DNA from: Acidobacteriota bacterium
Lineage (GTDB): Bacteria; Acidobacteriota; Terriglobia; Terriglobales; Acidobacteriaceae
Assembly: GCA_021780095.1 (NCBI GenBank)
Contig: JAJXZK010000411.1
Span: forward strand, 1 to 36,165
DNA length: 36,165 nucleotides
Direction: 5' to 3'
Each line of letters opens with the position of its first letter. Position 1 is the first letter of the stretch. The notes beneath the pieces were generated by a model. That model was not told the origin of the DNA and made no database searches. It saw nothing but the letters and a program-made list of their open reading frames with translations. This document shows, piece after piece, positions 1 to 7,083 of this stretch. Made by a program: the position numbers and the translations under genes.

Positions 1-476
1 GTGATCGAAGGCAGCTTGGCGCGCTGGCCCGTGTCTATGAAAATTTTGTCGGCGGTCAGGTCGATTGCAGTGCCGTCATTTTTGTTTACGAAGAGGGACT
101 TCGGTCACGTGAATCGCGCGGCACCATAGATCAGGTCAAGATTTGTGGTGCTGAGCAGAACTTTCTCGTTGTTGTTGCGCGATTGGAGGACGATTTCATT
201 CTTGCGCTGGCGGATGCGTTGCATCTTCACACCAGTGACCTTGGCGTGGATGCCGAAGTCTTCGGCGCGGCCACTCATATAGGCAACGCGGGCGCTGCCC
301 ACCATAGTCTTTGTGGGAGTGCAGCCCGTATTGACGCAAGTGCCACCCACATACTTCCGTTCGATGAGTGCGGTGCGCCATCCAGCCTGGGCGAGCGCCT
401 TCGATAGAGGCGTGCCGCCTTGTCCCGAGCCCAGGATGATGGCGTCGTAATGCTTCGCTGCGACCACTTGAGACAT
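1..476 (-). pseudogene. MerA-like pyridine nucleotide-disulfide oxidoreductase, interrupted by TGA and cut by window edge
   Basis: The N-terminal part of a FAD-dependent disulfide oxidoreductase of the mercuric reductase/lipoamide dehydrogenase family. A dinucleotide-binding motif (GSGQGG) lies near residue 17, and the redox-active CxxxxC pair lies in GGTCVNTGCTPTK. The start at 476 is chosen because AAGAAGG sits 4 nt upstream; a TTG at 518 is the alternative. The frame meets TGA at 105-107, where relatives normally continue with a glycine before a PKSL-like segment. Beyond the TGA the same frame stays open to the window edge and still reads as this family (PKSLFVNKNDGTAIDLTADK, then IFIDTG). 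This looks like one nonsense substitution (GGA to TGA) or a sequencing error. The gene lies 42 nt behind the DUF4126-type gene on the same strand. Family assignment is confident; the substrate is unknown, and mercury reduction is not implied. Confidence 0.8.
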
Positions 477-518
477 ATTGCCTTCTTCTTGAGTTTGTTT
501 GGATTGTGGAGGCTGCAA

Positions 519-1016
519 CTAATACGCGAGAAAGACCGCACGCGAAACGACCAGGATGCTGCCGCCAATGCAGACCATGTCCTCAATCAACGCGACCGGC
601 AGATCATGCCAGTGGAAGGTATGCACCCATCCTTTGCGGATTTCGTATCCAATCAGCGCGCCCAGAATCGCGCCCACGACCCCGACCACCGCGCAGATCT
701 CCCAGTTTGCACCCCAGGCCTGACCGCTGACCATGCCGCAAATAAATCCGAAGATGACGCGCCCAATCATTCCAGGGGGCTTGAGTCGGCTGGGTGTCGA
801 CGGCATTTTATCCATGATGATTTCTCCAAACGCCAGAATCGTCAGAATAATTGCCGCTGCCCATGTGTGCAGAAAATGAACGGAACTGCCGGGAATATGC
901 ATGTAGCGCAGATGCAATGTCCACGCGAGAACGGCGATGGGAGTGAAGGTGCGCAGCCCGGTCAATCCTCCCAGACAAACGGCAACCAGAAGCACCGGCA
1001 AAATGCTGTCCGACAT
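519..1016 (-). CDS. DUF4126-type integral membrane protein
   Basis: A 165-residue protein that is mostly hydrophobic, with four or five likely membrane segments. One is near residues 4-30, one near 50-70, a Gly-rich pair lies near 83-125, and a C-terminal one contains IEDMVCIGGSILVV. The overall pattern (an early GLRTFTP motif and a late AxIEDxVxxxGG-type motif) matches the DUF4126 family, whose function is not established. The start at 1016 is chosen because TGGAGGT lies 4 nt upstream; a longer reading from 1070 would add 18 residues with no signal. It precedes the MerA-like gene by 42 nt on the same strand, so the two are probably co-transcribed. The role is unknown. Confidence 0.75.
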   Translation of the reverse strand: MSDSILPVLLVAVCLGGLTGLRTFTPIAVLAWTLHLRYMHIPGSSVHFLHTWAAAIILTILAFGEIIMDKMPSTPSRLKPPGMIGRVIFGFICGMVSGQAWGANWEICAVVGVVGAILGALIGYEIRKGWVHTFHWHDLPVALIEDMVCIGGSILVVSRAVFLAY

Positions 1017-1191
1017 CGAGACCTCCACGCAAGTTCGATGGTGTGTGGACGAAAAACGGCCACCGCACACCGCCTTTTCCTATTGGAAATGAATTGTAAA
1101 TGGGCATGAGGCCGATTGTGGCCAATTTCGCGTTTTTGTATCTAGGTGGCGCGGCGTACGGCAAGTTTAGCGCACGGGGGGGCGTGGATTT

Positions 1192-2478
1192 CTATCGGGC
1201 GCCGACACTCGCAGGTTCACGCAGCCATCCATACAAGGGAAACTGCTCGGCCAGGTCCAGCACCTGGGCGCGAATTTTCGCCAAGTGGGAGGCGTCGGAG
1301 CGATGATCCAGGGCTTCGACAATCCAGCGGCCAATGATGCGCATTTCTTCTTCACGCATGCCACGCGTGGTCAATGCCGGTGTTCCCACGCGAATGCCGC
1401 TGGGCTTCATTGGCGGATTTACGTCGAAGGGAATGGCGTTCTTATTGACCGTGATTCCAGCCTCACCGAGAGCTTTCTCCGCTTCGCTGCCAAACATTCC
1501 CTTGACGAATACGTCGACCAGCATCAGGTGGGTGTCGGTCCCGCCGGAAACGACCCGATAGCCTTCCGCCATTAGGGATTCAGCCAGCGCCTTGGCGTTG
1601 GAGACGATCTGTTTCGCATAGTCTTTGAATTCCGGCTGGAGCGCTTCTTTGAAGGCGACGGCCTTGCCCGCAATGATGTGAATCAGCGGGCCACCCTGCT
1701 GGCCGGGAAAAACGCTGCGATCGACGCTGGCGGCGAGATCCTGCTGGCAAAGAATCAATCCCGCGCGAGGTCCCCGCAACGTTTTATGAGTGGTTGTCGT
1801 GACAATATGCGCGTGCGGTACCGGCGACGGATGCACGCCCGCCGCAACCAGTCCGGCGAAATGCGCCATATCCACCACGAGGAATGCGCCCACTTTATCG
1901 GCAATCTGGCGCATGCGCGGAAAGTCAAAAGTGCGGGGATAGGCGCTGCCGCCGCCGATAATCATCTTCGGCTTTTCCCGCTCGGCAATTTGCTCCAGTT
2001 CGTCGTAGTCGATGACTTCAGTATCCTTGCGGACGCCGTAGCTGGCGACGCGATACAGCTTGCCCGAAAAATTCAGTTTGTGGCCGTGGGTCAGGTGGCC
2101 GCCATGCGCCAAATCGAGGCCGAGGATGGTGTCGCCGGGCTGAATGATGGCCATGTAGGCGGCGGCATTGGCCTGCGAACCGGAGTGAGGCTGCACGTTC
2201 GCGTGATCCGCGCCGAATAGCTGTTTCGCCCGGTCGCGCGCCAGGTTTTCCACCACGTCGGCATACTCGCAACCGCCGTAATAGCGCTTGCCGGGATAGC
2301 CCTCCGCATATTTATTGGTAAAGACGGAACCGGCCGCCTCCAACACCGCCTGGCTGACAAAGTTCTCCGAGGCAATCATCTCCAGACCTTCATGCTGGCG
2401 CTGGACTTCATGCTGCACGGCGGCGGAAATTTCCGGGTCAGATTGAGAGAGGGTTTGGGACATGCGGTTGGTGGCCAT
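1192..2478 (-). CDS. glyA: Serine hydroxymethyltransferase
   Basis: A PLP enzyme that interconverts serine plus tetrahydrofolate with glycine plus 5,10-methylene-tetrahydrofolate, feeding one-carbon units to purine, thymidylate and methionine synthesis in the cytosol. The 428 residues match the usual family length. The N-terminal EMIASENF motif, the glycine-rich PHSGSQAN segment and the cofactor lysine (about K232 in [12 protein letters not shown]) are all present. The start at 2478 is preferred because TAGAAT lies 6 nt upstream, as at other genes here; a second ATG at 2463 would remove five residues. The CRISPR array ends about 95 bp upstream on the same strand, so array transcripts could run toward this gene. 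Identification is firm. Confidence 0.97.
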   Translation of the reverse strand: MATNRMSQTLSQSDPEISAAVQHEVQRQHEGLEMIASENFVSQAVLEAAGSVFTNKYAEGYPGKRYYGGCEYADVVENLARDRAKQLFGADHANVQPHSGSQANAAAYMAIIQPGDTILGLDLAHGGHLTHGHKLNFSGKLYRVASYGVRKDTEVIDYDELEQIAEREKPKMIIGGGSAYPRTFDFPRMRQIADKVGAFLVVDMAHFAGLVAAGVHPSPVPHAHIVTTTTHKTLRGPRAGLILCQQDLAASVDRSVFPGQQGGPLIHIIAGKAVAFKEALQPEFKDYAKQIVSNAKALAESLMAEGYRVVSGGTDTHLMLVDVFVKGMFGSEAEKALGEAGITVNKNAIPFDVNPPMKPSGIRVGTPALTTRGMREEEMRIIGRWIVEALDHRSDASHLAKIRAQVLDLAEQFPLYGWLREPASVGAR

Positions 2479-2484
2479 ACAGAA

Positions 2485-2490
2485 ATTCTA
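2485..2490 (-). promoter_or_regulatory. Probable -10 element of glyA (leaderless type)
   Basis: TAGAAT on the minus strand, 6 nt before the glyA ATG at 2478. That spacing would start the transcript at or next to the ATG. The same arrangement recurs at several other genes in the window. No convincing -35 hexamer was identified. Confidence 0.45.
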
Positions 2491-2573
2491 ACCTACCCGC
2501 ATGGCCTGACATTGCGCCATCAGCTCGCGCGCGATGTCTTCATTCTTTCGCTCCACCATGCCGGCGATGCGGA

Positions 2574-2862
2574 AGAGATCACTCCCGTGAACGAACGCCC
2601 TGTGACAGCCTCTAACTTCTCTTTAATGTGTTTCAGTCCCCCGTGAACGAACGCCCTGTGACAGCCTATGACGCAACGCGGCCGATGACCGTCTCGTTTC
2701 AGTCCCCGGTGAACGAACGCCCTGTGACAGCACGTGCGCTGCGACTTCTGCGACGAGATGAGTTTCAGTCCCCCGTGAACGAACGCCCTGTGACAGCTCG
2801 TCCGCTCCACGGCATCTCTGGCAGAGGTTTCAGTCCCCCGTGAACGAACGCCCTGTGACAGC
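2574..2862 (-). CRISPR. CRISPR array, five 36-bp repeats and four spacers
   Basis: Repeat units lie at 2574-2609, 2630-2665, 2696-2731, 2762-2797 and 2827-2862. On the plus strand the repeat begins GTTTCAG and ends GTGACAGC. Its reverse complement begins GCTGTCAC and ends CTGAAAC, the common 3' end of CRISPR repeats, so the array is read on the minus strand with its leader side at 2863 and above. Spacers are 29 nt (2798-2826), 30 nt (2732-2761), 30 nt (2666-2695) and only 20 nt (2610-2629). The repeat at 2696 has one substitution (C to G at 2708). The repeat at 2574 keeps 26 bp (2584-2609) and has lost the rest, as expected for the leader-distal end. No cas1 or cas2 is in the window. The adjacent effector at 3109-4709 is the obvious partner. 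Confidence 0.95.
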
Positions 2863-2911
2863 CGCATTCCTGCAACCTGTACTCTCGGAAGGCGATTCCG
2901 GTATTTCAAGA

Positions 2912-2920
2912 GAATGAAAC
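2912..2920 (-). other. Candidate anti-repeat segment
   Basis: On the minus strand this reads GTTTCATTC. It can pair with the repeat RNA's 3' end (ACTGAAAC): six contiguous Watson-Crick pairs with TGAAAC, then one mismatch and further pairs. It lies between the structured region and the first repeat, where a tracrRNA anti-repeat could sit. The match is short and may be chance. Confidence 0.25.
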
Positions 2921-2963
2921 TCACAAATTTCAGCAGCCCTCCGTAGCCATTGCGCTTTTTTAT

Positions 2964-3130
2964 GGAGATTTCGTGGGCGAAGCCCACCCGTTGGCATGGC
3001 CGCCGGGTTATGAAATCTCCTGGGGGTTTGGCCCAGAGGCTGGTCGGATACGGAACCGGCTTGCGCCCGTTGCTCATTCGCCAAGTCTCCAGAACCTGGG
3101 TCGCGAAACTACTGGTCCGTTACCGGACCG
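2964..3130 (-). ncRNA. Candidate structured guide-scaffold RNA (tracrRNA-like) between effector and array
   Basis: A dense cluster of perfect inverted repeats. GGTCCG-CGGACC at 3115-3130 has a GTAA (GNRA-type) loop on the minus strand and overlaps the last effector codons. CCAG-CTGG lies at 3089-3099, and CTGGG-CCCAG at 3020-3036. A 9-bp outer stem (2964-2972 with 3012-3020) encloses two hairpins: GTGGGC-GAA-GCCCAC at 2973-2987, and ACCCG-CGGGT at 2986-3008 with a GGC-ATG-GCC inner pairing. The two inner stems share two bases. No credible protein is encoded. Position between a compact type V-like effector and its array, on the same strand, suggests a tracrRNA. The exact ends and function are inferred only. 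Confidence 0.4.
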
Positions 3131-4554
3131 TCCCGGCCCAATTGCACCTTCAGCCAGTCCGCAAAGACCGGCCACTTTTGGAATCGACCTCCTTGTTGTA
3201 ACTGATGCAGCCCACGCAGGGCTATTACAATGCCGGCATTTTCATCCGCATTGGCCTGATGTCCGCATTGTACGCAAAGAAAGCAATCCTGGATGGCGTG
3301 GCCTTCCGCATCCTTCTTTGGGCGGTTTTCTGGCGCTTTGTGGCCGCATCGGGAACATGTTTGCGAGGTGTAAGCCGCTGGTACCTCAATGGGTTCGGGC
3401 AGTCCCTGTCGTTTGGCCTTGTAGGTGAGCATCTGTTTGAGTTTGGCGAACTGGCTTTGCTTCAGGAACCGCCCCATTGCCACGGCATTGATCTGTTCGA
3501 TTACGATCTGGGACCGGTTTTCCACCGCTTTTTCAATGACTCGGTTGGCATACTCGCCCAGAATGGCGTCTGCGCGCAGGCCGCGCAGGCGGAACCGATT
3601 GCCCTTCTTGCCCTTCTTCCGGATTCCACGTTTCTGCATATCTCGAATGTGCTGTTCGTAGCGCTGCATCTCCACCGCAAAGCTTGCGCCTTCGCAGTTC
3701 AGGCCGGTCACAAGGGGCGTTCCATCCATCCGGAGGATGCTCGCGGAGCCAATAATAGCTGCTCCGCGATCAATGCCGAGGACGGTTCTCGCTGCCAGCG
3801 GCTCCGGTGAAAACCGGAACGCAACATGGACGAAGAAGCGATGATTGCCTCGCTCATCCCGTCGAACGATCAGTTTGGCGCTCTGCGGCGATCCAAATCG
3901 CAGATACTCTGCTACATGAAACTCTCGACTCATGGCAAGCGGCAAAATAAGCCCAGGGTAATCCTTTCCGCTCAGATCTTCGCCGGTTTTGACATTGGCA
4001 AATCCCGATTCGAGAGTCTTTTTCTCGTACAAGCGATGAAGCGGGGAAAACAGCCGCAGCAGGCAGTAATACCGATTGCCGTTCCGGGCCAGTAGAAATC
4101 CTCTGCCAAATTCACATCGCGAGAACTCGATAGGTCGGGGTAGCAGCTCCTCCGTTTTTCGCAATAGATGCGATAGCGCCTTTGTGGCTGCGCGCGCGGT
4201 AAAAACACGCTCCAAACGGCGCGTCACACGCGGGCGGTTTTTCGCGCGCTCATGCTCGATCTTCTCCCGATGCTCTGAACTCGGAGAATACTCCATCCGG
4301 AGCGTTACGTCTCGATAGGACTGGCGATAGTCCTCGTGGGAGATAGGTTCCAGCGCGGGGATGGTCGGAATATTCACGTCGTGCTTGCCTATATGCTTCT
4401 TTTGCAGGTAACTCAGAAGCGCAGCGCTGACATCGCCGATCACATAATCCCGGAGCGGAGCAAGATTCCAGCCCCTCGGGGTCAAGGTCGCAATGTACTT
4501 GCTCGTCGCGAATCCATTGGGGCTAGCCACGCCCTTTGCGTTGGGGCGCCCCAA
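3109..4554 (-). CDS. Compact Cas12/TnpB-like RuvC nuclease, main frame of the CRISPR-associated effector
   Basis: The predicted RNA-guided nuclease of the adjacent array. The 481 residues read from a TTG at 4554 hold a recognition/wedge-like N-terminal half and a C-terminal split RuvC domain. RuvC-I is GIDRG (D262), RuvC-II is VIEQINA (E353) and RuvC-III is NADENAG (D437). A zinc ribbon uses C400/C403 and C427/C430, with TSQTCSRCGH typical of TnpB and Cas12f-like proteins. All catalytic acidic residues are intact. TTG is unlikely to be the true start: a TGA lies just upstream in this frame, and a matching N-terminus continues in another frame (4709 to about 4550). The restored protein would be about 530 residues, in the small Cas12 range. 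The subtype is unresolved (V-F, V-M, V-N or V-U). A solo TnpB is the alternative, but no transposon ends or tnpA are seen. Confidence 0.85.
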   Translation of the reverse strand: MGRPNAKGVASPNGFATSKYIATLTPRGWNLAPLRDYVIGDVSAALLSYLQKKHIGKHDVNIPTIPALEPISHEDYRQSYRDVTLRMEYSPSSEHREKIEHERAKNRPRVTRRLERVFTARAATKALSHLLRKTEELLPRPIEFSRCEFGRGFLLARNGNRYYCLLRLFSPLHRLYEKKTLESGFANVKTGEDLSGKDYPGLILPLAMSREFHVAEYLRFGSPQSAKLIVRRDERGNHRFFVHVAFRFSPEPLAARTVLGIDRGAAIIGSASILRMDGTPLVTGLNCEGASFAVEMQRYEQHIRDMQKRGIRKKGKKGNRFRLRGLRADAILGEYANRVIEKAVENRSQIVIEQINAVAMGRFLKQSQFAKLKQMLTYKAKRQGLPEPIEVPAAYTSQTCSRCGHKAPENRPKKDAEGHAIQDCFLCVQCGHQANADENAGIVIALRGLHQLQQGGRFQKWPVFADWLKVQLGRDGPVTDQ

Positions 4555-4709
4555 ACACTTTGTATGAAATCAGGATCGGCGAGCACGCTTTCCAGAACCT
4601 GCTTGGTCATGCTGTGGTATTCGCGCAGCGCGGACAGAAGCATCGCCTGCTTGTGACGGCTGGGATTGTAAATTTCAAATCGCGCAGTCTGGAATGCATC
4701 TTCCGCCAT
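4549..4709 (-). pseudogene. Out-of-frame N-terminal piece of the Cas12/TnpB-like effector
   Basis: About 53 residues from the ATG at 4709. They include TARFEIYNPS and a helical stretch ending LESVLADPDF, which resembles the opening strand-helix of TnpB/Cas12 proteins. The frame stays open to 4482, but after about 4550 it reads nonsense (a Pro/Arg-rich tail) while the effector continues in the frame beginning at 4554. Restoring one base at the TTTGGGG run (4548-4554, minus-strand reading) would join them smoothly through DFIQSV and GRPNAKG. TATAAT lies 7 nt before this ATG, so the gene seems to have its own promoter, 54 bp behind the hydrolase gene. The cause could be a genuine indel or an assembly error. 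Confidence 0.7.
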
Positions 4710-4716
4710 GCGGCGA

Positions 4717-4722
4717 ATTATA
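4717..4722 (-). promoter_or_regulatory. Probable -10 element of the effector gene
   Basis: A perfect TATAAT on the minus strand, 7 nt before the ATG at 4709. It supports 4709 as the original start and suggests a leaderless or very short leader transcript. No clear -35 hexamer is visible at 16-18 nt spacing. Confidence 0.5.
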
Positions 4723-4763
4723 CCTTTGGACTCAAAAACCCAGGGAAAATTGGTTCGTCGGTG

Positions 4764-6056
4764 TTATTGCGCGACAAGTCCCTTCGGTTGTGGCTGCGAT
4801 GTGCTTCCACGCGTTTCTCCCGCGAGCTTTTTGAAGGCATTGTAGACGAACGATCCTAGATACCAGCCATCAATATATTTGTAGGGAGTTTCGCCGGTGG
4901 TGTAGTGGCCGCAGGGAAGAATCTTTGCGTCGAAGTTGACGCCGCGAGCGCGAAACTCTCGCAGCACGCCTTCTGAAAATTCCCGCAAAAAGGTCAGATC
5001 GTAAGGAGCATAAATGACGCGCGCCAACTTCTTCGGCCACCGAGGATTTTGTTGTTCGGGCGCGATGCCGGCGAAGCGATCCATGTAGACCATGGGGCTG
5101 GCGCCGCTCCAAAGCTGAACGAGATCGTTGTGGGTGAGCCCGGCTTGCTCACAAGCGGCGCGAACATGGCGGGTGCTTTGACCGGTCCACACCACATCAC
5201 CGGTCCAGAGTGAGGCGTGGTTGAATGCGTTGACCTGCAACCGCGCGTCGTGTGCGCTGGCGATGAACGCATAGCAAGAGCCGAGACTGGTGCCGAGTAC
5301 GCCGAACTGTTCGTAGCCCTGCTGTTCGAGCCAGTCGAGGCAGCTGCGAATATCGACCACGGCCTGGCGGCAAGCGGCCAGAGTTCGTCCAATGTTTGAG
5401 CTGACGGCGTAGTCGGACCGTTCCAGTTCCGCGGGGCGGCGAATGTCGTGGAAGGGTTTGCTGAGCCGCAGCGCCGAGATTCCAAAGCGATTGAACAGGG
5501 TACAGAGCGCGTTGTGGCTGAAGGCATCCGCATTCCACTGCGGCATGACGACGATGGCTTGCTTCGGTTTGCCTTGTTGCTTTTCCGGCGGCGCAGGATA
5601 CCAGCGCGCGTTGACCTGGTCGTTCTCCGGATAGGGCGTGCGCAGCGGGGAAGTAAAGCGAAGGAACTGCGCCTTGGGCAGCTTGCCCGCGGCGGCCAAC
5701 TGTTTCAGCTCCGCGTCGTGGCGCAGTGTTTCTGGGCGCACATTGGTCGGAAACAATTGCGGATGACGTTCTTCCAGGCGAAAATCCGTGGGCGTTTGGT
5801 AGCCGTAGAACTGCTCGGAATTGGCGATGATACTTTCATTAACCGCGAGCATCGCCGCATGTAATTGCGATGGATCGCCACTGGCAATGGCATCGCGGAT
5901 GGGCAGACCCGCCACGGCGGGCAGGTTTTGCGAGGCAATCCAGTCTTCCAGCCAGTCAAATCCCCATTCCAGCGGGCGGACAATGCGATTGGTATCCCGC
6001 GTCGTCAGCTTCGTTTCCCAGGCGTACATCCATCGTGCGTACAACGTTTTGAGCAT
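4764..6056 (-). CDS. Alpha/beta hydrolase, ABHD18/DUF2048-like
   Basis: A 430-residue protein with an alpha/beta-hydrolase fold in its C-terminal two thirds. The nucleophile elbow is GTSLGS in FGVLGTSLGSCYAF. A likely acidic residue follows in YAPYDLTF, and the likely catalytic histidine is in CGHYTTGETPYKYIDGWYL, in the order expected for a Ser-Asp-His triad. The long N-terminal region, with conserved Trp and Pro residues, resembles the ABHD18 (DUF2048) group, whose substrate is not established. No signal peptide is visible, so it is probably cytosolic. The start at 6056 is an ATG with TAGCAT 9 nt upstream. It lies 65 bp behind the PagL-like gene on the same strand. The catalytic class is likely; the substrate is unknown. 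Confidence 0.75.
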   Translation of the reverse strand: MLKTLYARWMYAWETKLTTRDTNRIVRPLEWGFDWLEDWIASQNLPAVAGLPIRDAIASGDPSQLHAAMLAVNESIIANSEQFYGYQTPTDFRLEERHPQLFPTNVRPETLRHDAELKQLAAAGKLPKAQFLRFTSPLRTPYPENDQVNARWYPAPPEKQQGKPKQAIVVMPQWNADAFSHNALCTLFNRFGISALRLSKPFHDIRRPAELERSDYAVSSNIGRTLAACRQAVVDIRSCLDWLEQQGYEQFGVLGTSLGSCYAFIASAHDARLQVNAFNHASLWTGDVVWTGQSTRHVRAACEQAGLTHNDLVQLWSGASPMVYMDRFAGIAPEQQNPRWPKKLARVIYAPYDLTFLREFSEGVLREFRARGVNFDAKILPCGHYTTGETPYKYIDGWYLGSFVYNAFKKLAGETRGSTSQPQPKGLVAQ

Positions 6057-6120
6057 GCTGCTTTAATGCTAGCAGTGCGTTTGGTGGCGATGTCGCCCCA
6101 GCGCGGGATTGCCACTGTCT

Positions 6121-6846
6121 CTATGGCGCGGAAGATCGTTTTGGCTTGCCCAATCGCATGTTGAATCCAACGATTGGACCCCAGACGTTGATTCCGAAAT
6201 CCTCATACTTCGGTTGGGATAGATAAGCGTTCGACACATGCATATAGGTTGCGCCGGCATCGATGCTGAACCGGGGATTGAAGTCATACCGCACGCCGCT
6301 GCCCACCATCAGAGTGAATGTCAGGTCCTGTCCCTGCGCATAGAGCACGCCGTCGGGCCCCTTGGCGTTGATGTCTCCCACACCGCCGCGCATTTCGTAG
6401 TAGGGGATAATTCTCCAGTTACGCGGGATGAAGTTACGCCGAATACCAAAGTCGAAAGCCGCGTACCGTGTTTCCGCCCCTCTAGGAATCGCAGTGAAGG
6501 AGCCGCTGAATGTAAAGTCGGTGCTGCCCCGTAAAATCGACGGGCCATGGATGCCATCCACCTGCCATCGGAGAGAGGCAATGTTGGGCACCAAGGTATA
6601 TTTCAGCGGCCATGTCGAATAGGGACTGCCGACGAAAACGTCGAAAATGAGGGGAATGTTGAGGGGCAGCCATCCCAATTCATAGGAAAACTCAAGCTTG
6701 TTTCTGTAGAAGATGTCTCGGTTGAAATCGGATTTGAAGTGCCGTACGGATTTAGAAGAAGGCTGGCATTTCGAATCACGGCCAAGTGCGGGACAGGTGA
6801 GAGACGCCAACATAAACGCAGATAACACCAGCTTATTGACGAGCAT
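6121..6846 (-). CDS. PagL-like acyloxyacyl hydrolase / lipid A deacylase family outer-membrane protein
   Basis: A 241-residue protein with a signal peptide (MLVNKLVLSAFMLASLTCPA, cleavage near residue 22) followed by alternating aromatic strands typical of a small outer-membrane beta-barrel. The C-terminal half carries ATYMHVSNAYLSQPKYEDFG, matching the His-x-Ser-Asn region around the PagL catalytic residues, and GINVWGPIVG close to the end. PagL enzymes remove the 3-O acyl chain from lipid A in the outer membrane; acidobacterial members are usually annotated acyloxyacyl hydrolase. The start at 6846 is chosen because it opens the signal peptide; the frame extends to 7011 without coding character. 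The family is likely. Activity on lipid A is inferred. Confidence 0.72.
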   Translation of the reverse strand: MLVNKLVLSAFMLASLTCPALGRDSKCQPSSKSVRHFKSDFNRDIFYRNKLEFSYELGWLPLNIPLIFDVFVGSPYSTWPLKYTLVPNIASLRWQVDGIHGPSILRGSTDFTFSGSFTAIPRGAETRYAAFDFGIRRNFIPRNWRIIPYYEMRGGVGDINAKGPDGVLYAQGQDLTFTLMVGSGVRYDFNPRFSIDAGATYMHVSNAYLSQPKYEDFGINVWGPIVGFNMRLGKPKRSSAP

Positions 6847-7083
6847 TCTGCAGGTCACCCCCGGCCAGAGCGAGTTAAGTCGGCGTTGACATCCGATATC
6901 GTACATAGATGCCGAGAGCGGCCCTCGAGTCACATCTGGCCCATTCTGTCTCAGCGTCTTTCCACGCAAGGTCCTAACCTGTCCGTGAATCTGCGCCCTG
7001 GATACTACCAAAGTAGGCAGGCAGACTCAGCTATGGCCGGGTGCTCCCTCGTTCTCCTTTTGCGGAGCTTGGAAGTGTGTGCT

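Noticed and set aside
105..107. Selenocysteine readthrough of the TGA
   Set aside because: The position corresponds to a glycine outside the active site, and no SECIS-like hairpin was recognised after the TGA.
2520..3077. Long minus-strand open frame through the array, with repeating CHRAFVHGGLK
   Set aside because: The repeats of this peptide are translations of the CRISPR repeats; the frame has no other coding character.
3205..3810. Plus-strand open frame of about 200 codons inside the effector
   Set aside because: A shadow of the effector frame, which has clear RuvC and zinc-ribbon motifs on the minus strand.
4546..4556. Programmed -1 frameshift at the TTTGGGG run
   Set aside because: In the upstream frame the codons are GTT TGG GGC, which do not allow re-pairing in the usual X XXY YYZ manner. 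An indel is simpler.
3109..4709. A simple IS605-type insertion sequence carrying tnpB
   Set aside because: No tnpA, no recognisable left or right ends, and a genuine CRISPR array is adjacent on the same strand. Kept as an alternative in the effector entry.
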